Positions 17,020-25,905 of a stretch of DNA of 64,000 nt are shown here, one piece after another (the first letter of the stretch is position 1; the number at the start of each line of letters is the position of its first letter). The stretch spans positions 1,612,001 to 1,676,000 of the forward strand of contig OZ248539.1 in NCBI GenBank assembly GCA_965234685.1, written 5' to 3'. Both the position numbers and the translations under genes were made by a program. The notes under the pieces were generated by a model that saw only the letters and a list, made by a program, of their open reading frames with translations, did no database searches and was not told where the DNA came from. This DNA is from Fimbriimonas planktonicus. GTDB taxonomy: Bacteria > Armatimonadota > Fimbriimonadia > Fimbriimonadales > Fimbriimonadaceae.

Positions 17020-19497
17020 TTACGGGTTGATCGTGTACGATCCCGAAACGGTGGTACCGCTCGAGAGAGCCGTTACCGTTACGAGGGTTGGGGAGATGAC
17101 CTGCTTACTGAAGATCTTTGCCGCGATTCGTTGACTTCCCTGTGGGATGTTAACGGTGATCGTTGCAGTTCCGTTAGAAAACTGAGCGGCCGATGATGGC
17201 GAAAGAGTCAGAACAACGTTCTGGCCGAGTGCGTTCTGAACCGGAGCGTTGAGCTCAACCGCAGCGAAGTTCGACTGAGTGTCGGAAACGCTGTTGCTGC
17301 TGAACGAAATGCCGGTTGGGTCGGTGTAGAAGCCAAGCACGTTGACGAAGCCAGAGGTATCTGGATTCGCGTTCTGGAAGCCAGCAGTCGAGACCTGCAT
17401 CGAGAAGGAAGCAGTTTGACCGACGACGACCGCGTTGTTCCATGTGCCGAAGAGCGCAATGCCGTATGGCGTGTCTGTGCCGGTGTCCGTCGCGTTGGAT
17501 CCTCCGAGCAGGCTGGCGCCGATGAGGCCCATACCGTTCGAGAATCGAGCGTGGAAGCCTTGAGTGTTGTTCGTCGCGGCGGCAGTCGCCGTCATGTTCG
17601 TTCCGCCCGCTGCGTTAAGCGGCAGAAGCGCAGAGGTCGTGGTTCCAACAACCTGGACCGTTCCATTTGACTGAAGAGCGATATCGGTTGGCTGGTCGCT
17701 ACCAGAGTCTCCGTAATACGTCATGACGGCCTGATTCAGGTCCTGGCTAAACGTTGCAACGATGACATCGTTGCCGGTTGCGTGAGCGCTGTCGAAACCA
17801 AACTTGACCGGAATGGTGGTTCCGAAGCCGCTCGAGTTCACAGTGCCCGTAACGAGGGCCGTCATGTAGGGTCGGTCATTGACCATATCCATCTCCATGC
17901 CTCGGAAAGTGTCGTTCCCGGCGCTGGCGCCGAATACGGTGCTGAACTGAACCGCAGCCGTCTTGATTGCGAATCGAGCCAAGAACAGTTCGCGGTTCGT
18001 CGTTGCGCTGACTGTACCGTTGGTAAACGTAAGATCAGTCGTCGATTGCGATTGTCCACCCAGAACGAGCGTGTTATAGCCCCGTCCAAAGTTGATCGTC
18101 TTGCCGGTGTCGGTGCTTGCTCCACCGAAGAAGGTTCCCATCTTAACCGCAGAAAGCGACTTGTTGAGAACGAGAACGAATGCATCTGCAGAGGTTCCGC
18201 TCTTAGTCGTGTCAGCCGCCGAGCCAGCGGTCAGCGGGCCACGAGTTCCAACCGTACTTGAGAAGTCTGCCGAACCGTTTTGCATGGCAAGCGCAACTTC
18301 ACCGTTTGCTGGGTTCACATCCATGTCCCAGATCCAGTCCGTGCCAGATCCGCCAACGTAGGTTGAGAACATTCGAGTTCCGCCGTTTGCGCGGAGTCGA
18401 AGAACATAACCGTCGTTTCCGCCACCGTTTCCGGTCTGCACGCCGCCCGTTGCTGGCAAGTCCGTGCTGTTTCCGTTTGCTGCGAAAACGATGTCTTGGT
18501 TATCCAAAACGCGAACCTTCATGCCCTGCGTGCTACCAGCCCAACCAACTTCCGTGCCACCACCAGAAACGTAGGTGCTGAAGACGTCAATGTCGGTGAG
18601 GTCCGATCGCAAGTGCGAGATGAACCAATCCGCGCCCGTGCTGTCGCTGTTGTAAGGTCCGGTGCTTGTCGGGAAGTCAACGCCTGCGGCCAAGCCGGCA
18701 ACGACGATGGCTCCGCTTGGGGAGACCGAAACGGCACCCACTTCGTCAAGGCCCGTTCCGCCAAGGAATGTTCCCGATAGGAAAATTTGCGGGTCGATGA
18801 CGACTGGCTTGGTGGCGTCATAGCCTGCAAGCTTGAAGCCAACCTGGCCGTTGTTGATCGTGAACTTAGCCGCAACTTCCTTCTTCGTTCCGTTAACCAT
18901 CTGGTAAACGAAGAGGTTCTGCTCTCGGACCGTGCCAAGAGAAATGTCGTACTGAAGCGAACCGTCAGTGCCGACGCGAAGGTTCTTCGCGCCTTCGTAC
19001 TTCAGCTTGACCGATTCTGGCTTCGCGCCAGCAGCAAGGATAACGTCGTATCGTGGCGAGCCACCATCTAGGTAGTAGCGTGCGGTAACGCCAGGAAGAA
19101 CGTTAACCAGCTTCGCTTCTTTGAACGAAGCCGCGCCGTTAAATTCTTGTCCGTCAACGATGAAGTTGGATTGGCTCTTCTTCTTAGAGACGCCAACCGG
19201 AACGACCGAGCTCGATGCGCCGACAAAGTTCACACGGACAACATCGCCCGTCGTCGAAATCTGCTTCCCGGTGATCTCTTCGTCGATCTGAACGGTCTTC
19301 GAAGTGTGCTTGTAGTAGTCAATCACGGCACCGGACTCGGTGACCCAAAGGTTAGCGCCTGGCGACTTCATCAAGAATCGAGCCGCGGAGTTCCACTGGC
19401 CTTTGTTCTCGATGAATGCGCCTTGCGAGAGGGCGGTGCTGCCCATGGATGGAACGGCTGCAGAAGCAACCGTTGCAAGAACTAAAATTCCAATCAT
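17020..19497 (-). CDS. Secreted SBBP beta-propeller protein, paralog 3
   Basis: 825 aa. Start MIGILVLATVASAAV; CATACT lies 8 nt upstream. Domain order is as in paralogs 1 and 2, with FLSGTFLGGTGLDEVGAVSV opening the propeller. It is closer to paralog 1 than to paralog 2 (shared MEMDMVNDRPY, FGGASTDTGKTINFGRGYN-like segment, AGFQNANPDTSGFVNVLGF). It is the promoter-proximal gene of the tandem group, but each copy has its own -10 box and hairpin, so they are probably separate units. About 230 bp follow before murA, without a gene. Confidence 0.85.
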   Translation of the reverse strand: MIGILVLATVASAAVPSMGSTALSQGAFIENKGQWNSAARFLMKSPGANLWVTESGAVIDYYKHTSKTVQIDEEITGKQISTTGDVVRVNFVGASSSVVPVGVSKKKSQSNFIVDGQEFNGAASFKEAKLVNVLPGVTARYYLDGGSPRYDVILAAGAKPESVKLKYEGAKNLRVGTDGSLQYDISLGTVREQNLFVYQMVNGTKKEVAAKFTINNGQVGFKLAGYDATKPVVIDPQIFLSGTFLGGTGLDEVGAVSVSPSGAIVVAGLAAGVDFPTSTGPYNSDSTGADWFISHLRSDLTDIDVFSTYVSGGGTEVGWAGSTQGMKVRVLDNQDIVFAANGNSTDLPATGGVQTGNGGGNDGYVLRLRANGGTRMFSTYVGGSGTDWIWDMDVNPANGEVALAMQNGSADFSSTVGTRGPLTAGSAADTTKSGTSADAFVLVLNKSLSAVKMGTFFGGASTDTGKTINFGRGYNTLVLGGQSQSTTDLTFTNGTVSATTNRELFLARFAIKTAAVQFSTVFGASAGNDTFRGMEMDMVNDRPYMTALVTGTVNSSGFGTTIPVKFGFDSAHATGNDVIVATFSQDLNQAVMTYYGDSGSDQPTDIALQSNGTVQVVGTTTSALLPLNAAGGTNMTATAAATNNTQGFHARFSNGMGLIGASLLGGSNATDTGTDTPYGIALFGTWNNAVVVGQTASFSMQVSTAGFQNANPDTSGFVNVLGFYTDPTGISFSSNSVSDTQSNFAAVELNAPVQNALGQNVVLTLSPSSAAQFSNGTATITVNIPQGSQRIAAKIFSKQVISPTLVTVTALSSGTTVSGSYTINP

Positions 19498-19731
19498 CGC
19501 AAGTTAGTATGTCAACGGTGTTCTGCCCTTGACACCACTCTTAACAATTCCTTAACTTTAACGTTTCGAACTAGCAAATATTACAGGTGTTGCCGTTCAC
19601 GTCGCAATTTTCGATAACTCAGATTTACGTAAAAAATTAACACGCATCCTAAGTTAAAACCGTTTCCTGCGCGCCCGCTGTCATACTTACCGCGTCGTGG
19701 TTGGCCTCCCGAACCAGCCGAGGTGATGGTA

Positions 19732-20979
19732 ATGGAAACGCTAAAGATCTCCCCAACGCGCTTGTCTGGAACAGTTGAAGTCTCCGGGGCAAAGAACAGC
19801 GCCCTCAAGTTGCTGGTTGCAACGCTGCTTTCTTCTGACCCGATTCGAATCGAGAACCACCCCAACGGGCTGCTCGACATTCAGATCCAGGCCGACATGC
19901 TGAAGGCGGTTGGCAAGGAATATGTGATGGAAAACAACGCCATCACCGTTACCGAGCCCGGCGATCTCAACACCACGCTCGACTGGGAACCCGAAAAGTC
20001 GATCCGCAACACGCTACTGATGCTCGGCGCGATGGTCTCCCGCTTCGGCCACGCCCGCGTTCCCTACCCTGGCGGTTGCAAACTCGGCGAGCGCAAGTGG
20101 GATCTCCACGAACAGCTTCTCACGCAGATGGGCGCCCGAATCTGGACCGAAGGCGACATCATCTGCGCCGAAGCACCCAACGGCCTTACCGGAACCGATA
20201 TCCACCTTTCCTTCCGATCGACGGGTGCGACCGACAACGCCATTCTTGCCAGCGTGCTCGCCAAGGGCACGACGCGCATCTTCAATCCCCACGTGCGACC
20301 CGAGTGCCTCCGCCTCATCCGCATGCTCAACAAAATGGGCGCGCAGATCGAGGTCCATTCCCAAGAGCGAGTTGACGTTCACGGCGTGGAGCGACTTCGA
20401 GGAACGACCGAGACTTCCCTGGCCGACAACGTCGAGGCTCTCACATGGCTCGTTGGAGCGGTCATCACCGATGGTGATGTCGAAATCCGAAACTTCCCCT
20501 TCGAAGACCTCGAAGTTCCCCTCATCTTCTTGCGAGACAGCGGCGCGAAGTTCTTTGTGAACGGCGACAGCATGATTGTCCGCGGCGGACGACCTCACCC
20601 GGTAGACATCTGCACCGGCCCATATCCCGGAATCAACTCCGACATGCAGCCTCTCTTTGGCGCGTTTGGCGCCTTCGCTAACGGCGAAACTCGCATCATC
20701 GACCTCCGCTTCCACGGCCGATATGGCTACGCCGATGAATTCGCAAAGATGGGCGTTCAGAGCAAGGTTGAGGACGCTTATCTAAAGATCATGGGCGGCA
20801 GCAAGATTCACGGAGCCGACGTCACCGCCATCGACCTGCGCGCTGGCGCGGCATTGATGCTCTGCGCCCTCGCCGCCGAAGGCGAAACGACCATCCACAA
20901 GGCGTGGATGATCACCCGCGGTTACGAGAACGTGGCCGAAAAGCTCGCTGGACTTGGCGCTACCGTTAAGGCTGACTAA
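19732..20979 (+). CDS. murA: UDP-N-acetylglucosamine 1-carboxyvinyltransferase
   Basis: 415 aa. First committed step of peptidoglycan synthesis: transfers enolpyruvate from PEP to UDP-GlcNAc in the cytoplasm. Seen: GAKNSALK (residues 20-27, UDP-sugar contact), PYPGGCKLGERKWDLH with the PEP-binding Cys (about residue 116, the fosfomycin target) and FRSTGATDNAILA. The length is normal. The ATG at 19732 is preceded by a GAGGTG Shine-Dalgarno-like site 7 nt away; ATG 19726 is an alternative. The gene converges with and overlaps by 4 bp the acetyltransferase that follows. Confidence 0.96.
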   Translation: METLKISPTRLSGTVEVSGAKNSALKLLVATLLSSDPIRIENHPNGLLDIQIQADMLKAVGKEYVMENNAITVTEPGDLNTTLDWEPEKSIRNTLLMLGAMVSRFGHARVPYPGGCKLGERKWDLHEQLLTQMGARIWTEGDIICAEAPNGLTGTDIHLSFRSTGATDNAILASVLAKGTTRIFNPHVRPECLRLIRMLNKMGAQIEVHSQERVDVHGVERLRGTTETSLADNVEALTWLVGAVITDGDVEIRNFPFEDLEVPLIFLRDSGAKFFVNGDSMIVRGGRPHPVDICTGPYPGINSDMQPLFGAFGAFANGETRIIDLRFHGRYGYADEFAKMGVQSKVEDAYLKIMGGSKIHGADVTAIDLRAGAALMLCALAAEGETTIHKAWMITRGYENVAEKLAGLGATVKAD

Positions 20980-21518
20980 GCCTTCGGCGCCTTCATTTGT
21001 GCTGGAACCCCGACTGCGATGTAGCCGTCGGGGACATCCTTCAGAACCACGGCGTTGGCACCAATCTTTGCGCCCTTCCCAACGCGCACGTTCCCGATGA
21101 TCTTTGCCCCGGCGTAAATCGCGACTCCCTCACAAATCACTGGGTAGGCGTCTTCTTCCGTGCCAGAACCTAAGTGACCCAAGGTCACATTTTGAAGGAT
21201 GGTCACGTTGTCCTCAATCGTAACGCCTTGACCGATAATGATTCCGGTTGGGTGCGGCAGTAAAACGCCCCGACCAATAATGGCCCGCGGCGAAACCTCG
21301 CAGCCGCACAGTCGGTATTGGCGCATTCTCAAGTACGGCAGGAAAAGCTTCATGCCCTTGACGCCAGAAAGGAACCTTCCCAGGCGGTAGAGCAATAGCA
21401 ACCGAAATCGGACGCTGGTCCAGATAGTCAGAAACCACAGCTTCGGTCGACGCCGGCTGTCAACCGCGATGTCCGCCTTGACATCCGCTTTGAACTGACC
21501 AAATCCGTACTTTGCCAT
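20976..21518 (-). CDS. CysE-like left-handed beta-helix acetyltransferase
   Basis: 180 aa. ATG 21518 is chosen since TATGAT lies 7 nt upstream. An N-terminal helical part (LLLLYRLGRFLSG) is followed by hexapeptide repeats: SPRAIIGRGVLLPHPTGIIIGQGVTI, LQNVTLGHLGSG, GVAIYAGAKIIGNVRVGKGAKIGANAVVLKDV. The catalytic-His position in HPTGIIIG corresponds to DHGTG of CysE, with P replacing D-side residues, so it is close to the EpsC/serine acetyltransferase group but may act on a sugar. The neighbours (O-acetylesterase, beta-helix proteins) favour glycan acetylation; the true cysE with its cysK partner is at 55295. Confidence 0.8.
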   Translation of the reverse strand: MAKYGFGQFKADVKADIAVDSRRRPKLWFLTIWTSVRFRLLLLYRLGRFLSGVKGMKLFLPYLRMRQYRLCGCEVSPRAIIGRGVLLPHPTGIIIGQGVTIEDNVTILQNVTLGHLGSGTEEDAYPVICEGVAIYAGAKIIGNVRVGKGAKIGANAVVLKDVPDGYIAVGVPAQMKAPKA

Positions 21519-21548
21519 CGGAGGCATCATACCGAACGCCCGAGATTC

Positions 21549-22928
21549 TTAACGATCGAAGGGTGGTAAAGGCTTGTCTGATCGAAAAGGAGCCGCTGGG
21601 TTTCCAGCACCGTTGAAGAGATTTCCAACGTAAGCATCTGCCCAACCATATCGAACATGGACCGGCTTCAAAACGGCATCATTCCAAACCGTCACCGCTC
21701 CGCGCTCGATGATTGCCGTGGCCGGGTGCCAAACTCCCTCACCATCCGAAACTTCGAAAGAGGTGAGTGTCGTGTCTGGGGAAATCAAACCGCCGTTATC
21801 GCTTTTAAACATCACTCGCAAGGTTTGGCCCTCGCGATTGTGCTTCAAGTACTGCGGGCTCGCCCCAACTTTGCCGCTTCTCTTGTAGGTGACGCCCAAG
21901 GCAGATCGCACGATCCGGTCTGCAACCGCCTGCTTATAAATGGGATGGATGTCGTTCAGATCGTCGATGAGATCAGAAATGACAACCATGCCGGTTCGGG
22001 CCAAGGCAAGTGAATCCGCCTGACCTTCGCGCGACAAAGGAGCACCACCCTTTCTTGCACCGGAGTAGTTGTACGGAGGTAGCTGAACAAAGTAAGTCGG
22101 CACCGCAGGAAGGTTCCAAGCTTGCCGCATGGTCTTCAGCCACGTTCTCCAGGTCCGGCCGAACTCGTTCGGTCTGGAGACGTTGCCTTCACCGGTCCAA
22201 ATGATTAATCCGTCAACCGGAAAGTCTTTCATCGGAGCAAGCATGCCGTTGTAATAGGTCGTTGTGGGCAATACGGTGGAGCCAGATTCGGCAAAAGCGG
22301 AATTGGGCATCCACTCCTCAATTGTCGTTCCACCCTTAACTGCCGCGATCACGCCAATGGGTTTGGCAAGCTCAAGGTGTAGATCTCGGCCAAAGAAATA
22401 CCCGAGCGCAGAGAAGTTCGGAACCGACTGGCTGGTGCAGGTTTCCCAGGTGCCATTCACGCCCGCTGCCGGCTCGGCTTGTCGAACCCGGGCGATGCGG
22501 AGCAGGCGTAGGTTTGGATAGTTGGCTTCCGTAATCTCCTGGTCAGCATTCAGTACGGATCGGAGCCCCGGAGTGGGAGCGAGCGTGTGCTCCATGTTGC
22601 TTTGGCCAATGCAAACCCAAACATCACCCGAGGCAACATTGCTCAATTGAATTCGGTTTGAAGCAATGACCTCAATACCAAGGCCGGCTTGGGCACTCGG
22701 AGTGATAACGGTTGTTCTCCACCGACCGGATTCATCGACGGTTGCACCGGCGACGGCCCCCCAGCTACCGAGCACGAGAACCGATTCTCCGGGCGTTCCG
22801 GTTCCCCAAATCGGCACCTGTGCCTTGTCTGGAATCACCATGTTCGACTGGAACATGGAATTCAACTGGACATCAGCAACGCAAACAGAACTAACGGCGA
22901 TCAAACAAAAAGCAGCGAACCAGCGCAC
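21549..22928 (-). CDS. Sialate O-acetylesterase-like protein, exported
   Basis: 459 aa. The GTG start at 22928 has TAAACT 5 nt upstream. Signal peptide about residues 1-18 (MRWFAAFCLIAVSSVCVA). The first beta-sandwich (VQLNSMFQSNMVIP, PIWGTGTPGESVLV) precedes the SGNH hydrolase core with GDVWVCIGQSNMEHTL (nucleophile Ser block), the oxyanion residues in AVKGGTTIEEW, and a late D-x-x-H block IDDLNDIHPIYKQ. Family members remove O-acetyl groups from sialic acids or other glycans in the periplasm or outside. Genes for an acetyltransferase and two beta-helix proteins lie beside it on the same strand. Confidence 0.88.
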   Translation of the reverse strand: MRWFAAFCLIAVSSVCVADVQLNSMFQSNMVIPDKAQVPIWGTGTPGESVLVLGSWGAVAGATVDESGRWRTTVITPSAQAGLGIEVIASNRIQLSNVASGDVWVCIGQSNMEHTLAPTPGLRSVLNADQEITEANYPNLRLLRIARVRQAEPAAGVNGTWETCTSQSVPNFSALGYFFGRDLHLELAKPIGVIAAVKGGTTIEEWMPNSAFAESGSTVLPTTTYYNGMLAPMKDFPVDGLIIWTGEGNVSRPNEFGRTWRTWLKTMRQAWNLPAVPTYFVQLPPYNYSGARKGGAPLSREGQADSLALARTGMVVISDLIDDLNDIHPIYKQAVADRIVRSALGVTYKRSGKVGASPQYLKHNREGQTLRVMFKSDNGGLISPDTTLTSFEVSDGEGVWHPATAIIERGAVTVWNDAVLKPVHVRYGWADAYVGNLFNGAGNPAAPFRSDKPLPPFDR

Positions 22929-22955
22929 GACTCAGTTTATCGCTGAATTGTCCGT

Positions 22956-24323
22956 TTAGATGGGACGAATCCGATTTTGTGCGCCGAGGATATCGGGCCT
23001 CAGGTCTCGGTGCTTCCGATACCAAATCGTTGATATTGGAGCAACCGATCGACAGTAAGTGCTTCCAGCATCGTAGCTAATGCCAAGCGCCCATCCCTGA
23101 CTTGCATCCGAAGCGCCTTGGCCAATTCGTAGATCGACCGCCGAGGAACCAGATGCACGCGATTGACCAATCGTGGAGCCAAAGAGCAAGAGCGAGCTGT
23201 TGCTGGTAGCGGTGACATTCGGACCAAAGTTAGATCGGTAAATCCCGTTCACAACGATTCCCGTCGTTGCATCAAAGGCCGCAAGTCCAGAACTTTCCTT
23301 AGCGCCTTGCGTACCGTTTGCGACCGAGACGTTGGCAACGTCAAGAAAACGAAGTCCACCCCGATAGTCAAATCCATCGTCTCTGTTCCCGAGCGACCAA
23401 CAGAACAGGGAATTCACCTTTCCGGGCCCAGAAACCGCTAGCCCGTCGCCCGAGGTCGCGTACTTGAACCAGCAGTCGGAGAACGTCAGTTCCGAATCTG
23501 CGGGCAGACTAGCGGTGAACGTGTTTGAACCGCCGAGGAAAACACACCTACGTAGCCATACTTGGCCGTTCTGCATTGCGCCATTCTGCGCACTCGCGAA
23601 GAGCAGTAGCTGCCCATCTGGAGCAGCGCCATTGCTGCGATTCACCCAAACCCGCTTAGACTCGCTGTAAAAGCTTCCGGGTGTTGAGCGAACGGCAGCA
23701 ACGCTCGTCACTTTTATCAAACTTGAACCGACACCATAGACATCGCTGGACTGCTCATCAATGACCTGAACGGCCGAGGTCGAGATCACAGACGTAAAAA
23801 TTCCGGAGTCCGGCTGCCAGGCCAGATTGTCCATTTGCGAGCTGCTGATCACGTAGCCGGACTCGTCCCAAGGCTCGATGACCACGTTTCCGACCGAGGA
23901 AACACCTCCCCAACAAGTTCGAAAATCGAAAACTCCCGGTCGGCACAATATCCACTTGTTACCAGGCTTCGAAACGGCCAACGACAGCTTGCGCAAAGCC
24001 GACTGCTTGGTCGAACCGCTGTTCTGATCGCTGCCCGCGATTGGGTCAACGTAATAAACCGTGTACGTGTGCGCATCGGGAGGGCGCAAACTCAGCGGAT
24101 TCAAATCTGTCGTAAACGAGCCGGAGCCGGTCTCGAATACGGTGAAATTCCCCCACGAACCTGGCCAGTTTGCAGGCGCGGAGTACGTCGTTCGAGTGGA
24201 AACCCCCTTTGGTTCGTACAAAAGATCCGCAATCGCCTTAGTTAAAACGGTGTTCGGATCGTACTGCGCATGCGCAGACGCGGCAAACAGCGCTAGCAGA
24301 GAGAGTGAAGCTTGGAGTTTCAT
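22956..24323 (-). CDS. Secreted right-handed beta-helix protein A
   Basis: 455 aa. ATG 24323 is chosen as it starts a normal signal peptide (MKLQASLSLLALFAASAHAQ) and overlaps the stop of the upstream gene in ATGA form (translational coupling). YYVDPIAGSDQNSGS near residue 85, then KWILCRPGVFDF, is the entry segment of pectate-lyase-like helices; DDGFDYRGG and similar Asp/Asn-rich turns follow. The C terminus STIWYRKHRDL to IRPI is shared with the partner encoded upstream. Likely extracellular glycan-binding or depolymerising protein; catalytic residues are not evident, so enzyme activity is open. Confidence 0.78.
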   Translation of the reverse strand: MKLQASLSLLALFAASAHAQYDPNTVLTKAIADLLYEPKGVSTRTTYSAPANWPGSWGNFTVFETGSGSFTTDLNPLSLRPPDAHTYTVYYVDPIAGSDQNSGSTKQSALRKLSLAVSKPGNKWILCRPGVFDFRTCWGGVSSVGNVVIEPWDESGYVISSSQMDNLAWQPDSGIFTSVISTSAVQVIDEQSSDVYGVGSSLIKVTSVAAVRSTPGSFYSESKRVWVNRSNGAAPDGQLLLFASAQNGAMQNGQVWLRRCVFLGGSNTFTASLPADSELTFSDCWFKYATSGDGLAVSGPGKVNSLFCWSLGNRDDGFDYRGGLRFLDVANVSVANGTQGAKESSGLAAFDATTGIVVNGIYRSNFGPNVTATSNSSLLLFGSTIGQSRASGSSAVDLRIGQGASDASQGWALGISYDAGSTYCRSVAPISTIWYRKHRDLRPDILGAQNRIRPI

Positions 24324-25729
24324 ATCGGTCTGATCGTTCCTATTTGTTCGCTGATGTCGGTTCCGTTCGAAAGGTGTCGGCGGTACCAAATCGTGCTTTG
24401 TGAGGAAGTAGAACGAGAGATGGGAGACCCGTGCAAATACCGGATACCGAGTGCCCATATTTCCGTCCGATCTGGGCTGCCTGAGGTACTGGCTCCCGCG
24501 CAAATATCGGCTTTTGAGGCATTGATTCCATGCGAGTCGCCAACGGTCGCACCTAGCAAAAGTCTCTTACTGTCAAAAACATCGTGGATGTTTCGACCTT
24601 TATTCTGCGAATATATTCCGCCAATCGTGATCCCAACCGAACCGAAGTGCGCGGTGCTGCCGTTATCGAGGTAACTAGATCCGATCCCGTTGGCACTTCC
24701 GATGCAGTCTATTTCGATAAAATTGCGTCCATCTCGATAATCAAAGCCGTCACTCTGATTGCCAGTGGCCTTGCATCGAATAGCAATCGACAGGCCAGGC
24801 CCTTCCATAGAGTAACCGTCTTGCCCGGAAAGCGAGTAGCGGAATGTGCAGTCGATGAACGTGGCAACCTGTCCGGGAACCGAAGTTAGGCACTGAAACG
24901 GAACAAAGCCACCACGAAACTCGAAATTACGCACGTAGAGCTGACCGTTAGTATCGAATCTGCCGTTTGGTTGATTTGTGTACACCGAAATGTTCGCGTC
25001 TGGTGCGCGGCCATCCAGCGTGTGAACCAAGATATCCTTGCCAGAAACGGAAAAGGTTCCTTCCTCCTCTTCCACGTCGTCAGAATCGGATTCCCGAACG
25101 TACCGAACTCCATTCCCCCACTGATCCTTATAGATTTCATCCAACACCTCGTGCGGATAGGTGGAACAACGAGCGCGGTAGACCCCGCCACCTAGCGGTG
25201 TCCAAGCAATACCCGGGATGTGACCCGAACATATGACTGAACCCGTTTCATCCCAGGGTTCCACGATCACTTTGCCAGAAGCCGAATATCCTTTCCAGCC
25301 AGTGATGTAATCGTAAACGGCAGGACGACACAAAATCCTCTTGTTTCCACTCATCGAAAGCGCCTTTGCAATGGAGCGAAATGCACGATCTTGTCGACTG
25401 CCATCCTTCGAGTCAGCCCCAGAAATTGGGTCGACGTAATAAACCGGAAATGACTCGTAACCCGTTGGGATCAACGATTGCTCATTAATGTCCGCGAAGT
25501 AATCACCTACTGGATTTTCGTATATTGAAAAATATGGTACAAATTCGGACCAATTGTGTGGCACCTCGAACCTCATCCAGTTTGAACTTAAACGTTGAGG
25601 ATACAAAGCATCTGCCTGCATTTTGGTAAGCGGAACTTGCGCGGCAGATAAAGGAGCTAAAACACAAGCAGTTACGAAGAGAAGACAGAAGCGCCTGAGA
25701 CGGATTCTTCGTTTAGTATGTTGCAGCAT
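24320..25729 (-). CDS. Secreted right-handed beta-helix protein B
   Basis: 469 aa from ATG 25729, which gives a basic N terminus (MLQHTKRRIRLRR) and a hydrophobic signal sequence ending LSAAQ; a TATAAT 44 nt upstream fits this start, while upstream in-frame ATGs would precede the promoter. Homologous to protein A along the whole chain: LTKMQADALYPQ at the mature N terminus, YYVDPISGADSKDGS, KRILCRPAVYDY, SDGFDYRDGRNF and the terminal STIWYRRH to IRPI. Both are AT-richer than murA. It is coupled to A by a 4-bp overlap, so the pair are probably made together and may form a complex. Confidence 0.78.
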   Translation of the reverse strand: MLQHTKRRIRLRRFCLLFVTACVLAPLSAAQVPLTKMQADALYPQRLSSNWMRFEVPHNWSEFVPYFSIYENPVGDYFADINEQSLIPTGYESFPVYYVDPISGADSKDGSRQDRAFRSIAKALSMSGNKRILCRPAVYDYITGWKGYSASGKVIVEPWDETGSVICSGHIPGIAWTPLGGGVYRARCSTYPHEVLDEIYKDQWGNGVRYVRESDSDDVEEEEGTFSVSGKDILVHTLDGRAPDANISVYTNQPNGRFDTNGQLYVRNFEFRGGFVPFQCLTSVPGQVATFIDCTFRYSLSGQDGYSMEGPGLSIAIRCKATGNQSDGFDYRDGRNFIEIDCIGSANGIGSSYLDNGSTAHFGSVGITIGGIYSQNKGRNIHDVFDSKRLLLGATVGDSHGINASKADICAGASTSGSPDRTEIWALGIRYLHGSPISRSTSSQSTIWYRRHLSNGTDISEQIGTIRPI

Positions 25730-25772
25730 TTTTGAGAGGATGAGCCCACTTAGTGAAAAATTGAACGACCCT

Positions 25773-25778
25773 ATTATA
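25773..25778 (-). promoter_or_regulatory. -10 box of the beta-helix pair
   Basis: TATAAT on the minus strand, about 44 nt before the chosen start of protein B. No convincing -35 is seen at 16-18 bp. It supports initiation downstream of this point. Confidence 0.5.
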
Positions 25779-25905
25779 GTCAACTTGTCGGACATGTGAC
25801 TCAAAAAACGACCATTCAGAAGAAAATGGCTCAATAGTGTTAAGCGAAGCAACACAAGTGATATTTAAGACTCATACTGCGCACCTGACTTGCTAGACTT
25901 TCATC

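Noticed and set aside
20976..21518. Calling this gene cysE
   Set aside because: The better cysE is at 55295 beside cysK; this shorter protein sits with glycan-related genes and may have another acceptor.
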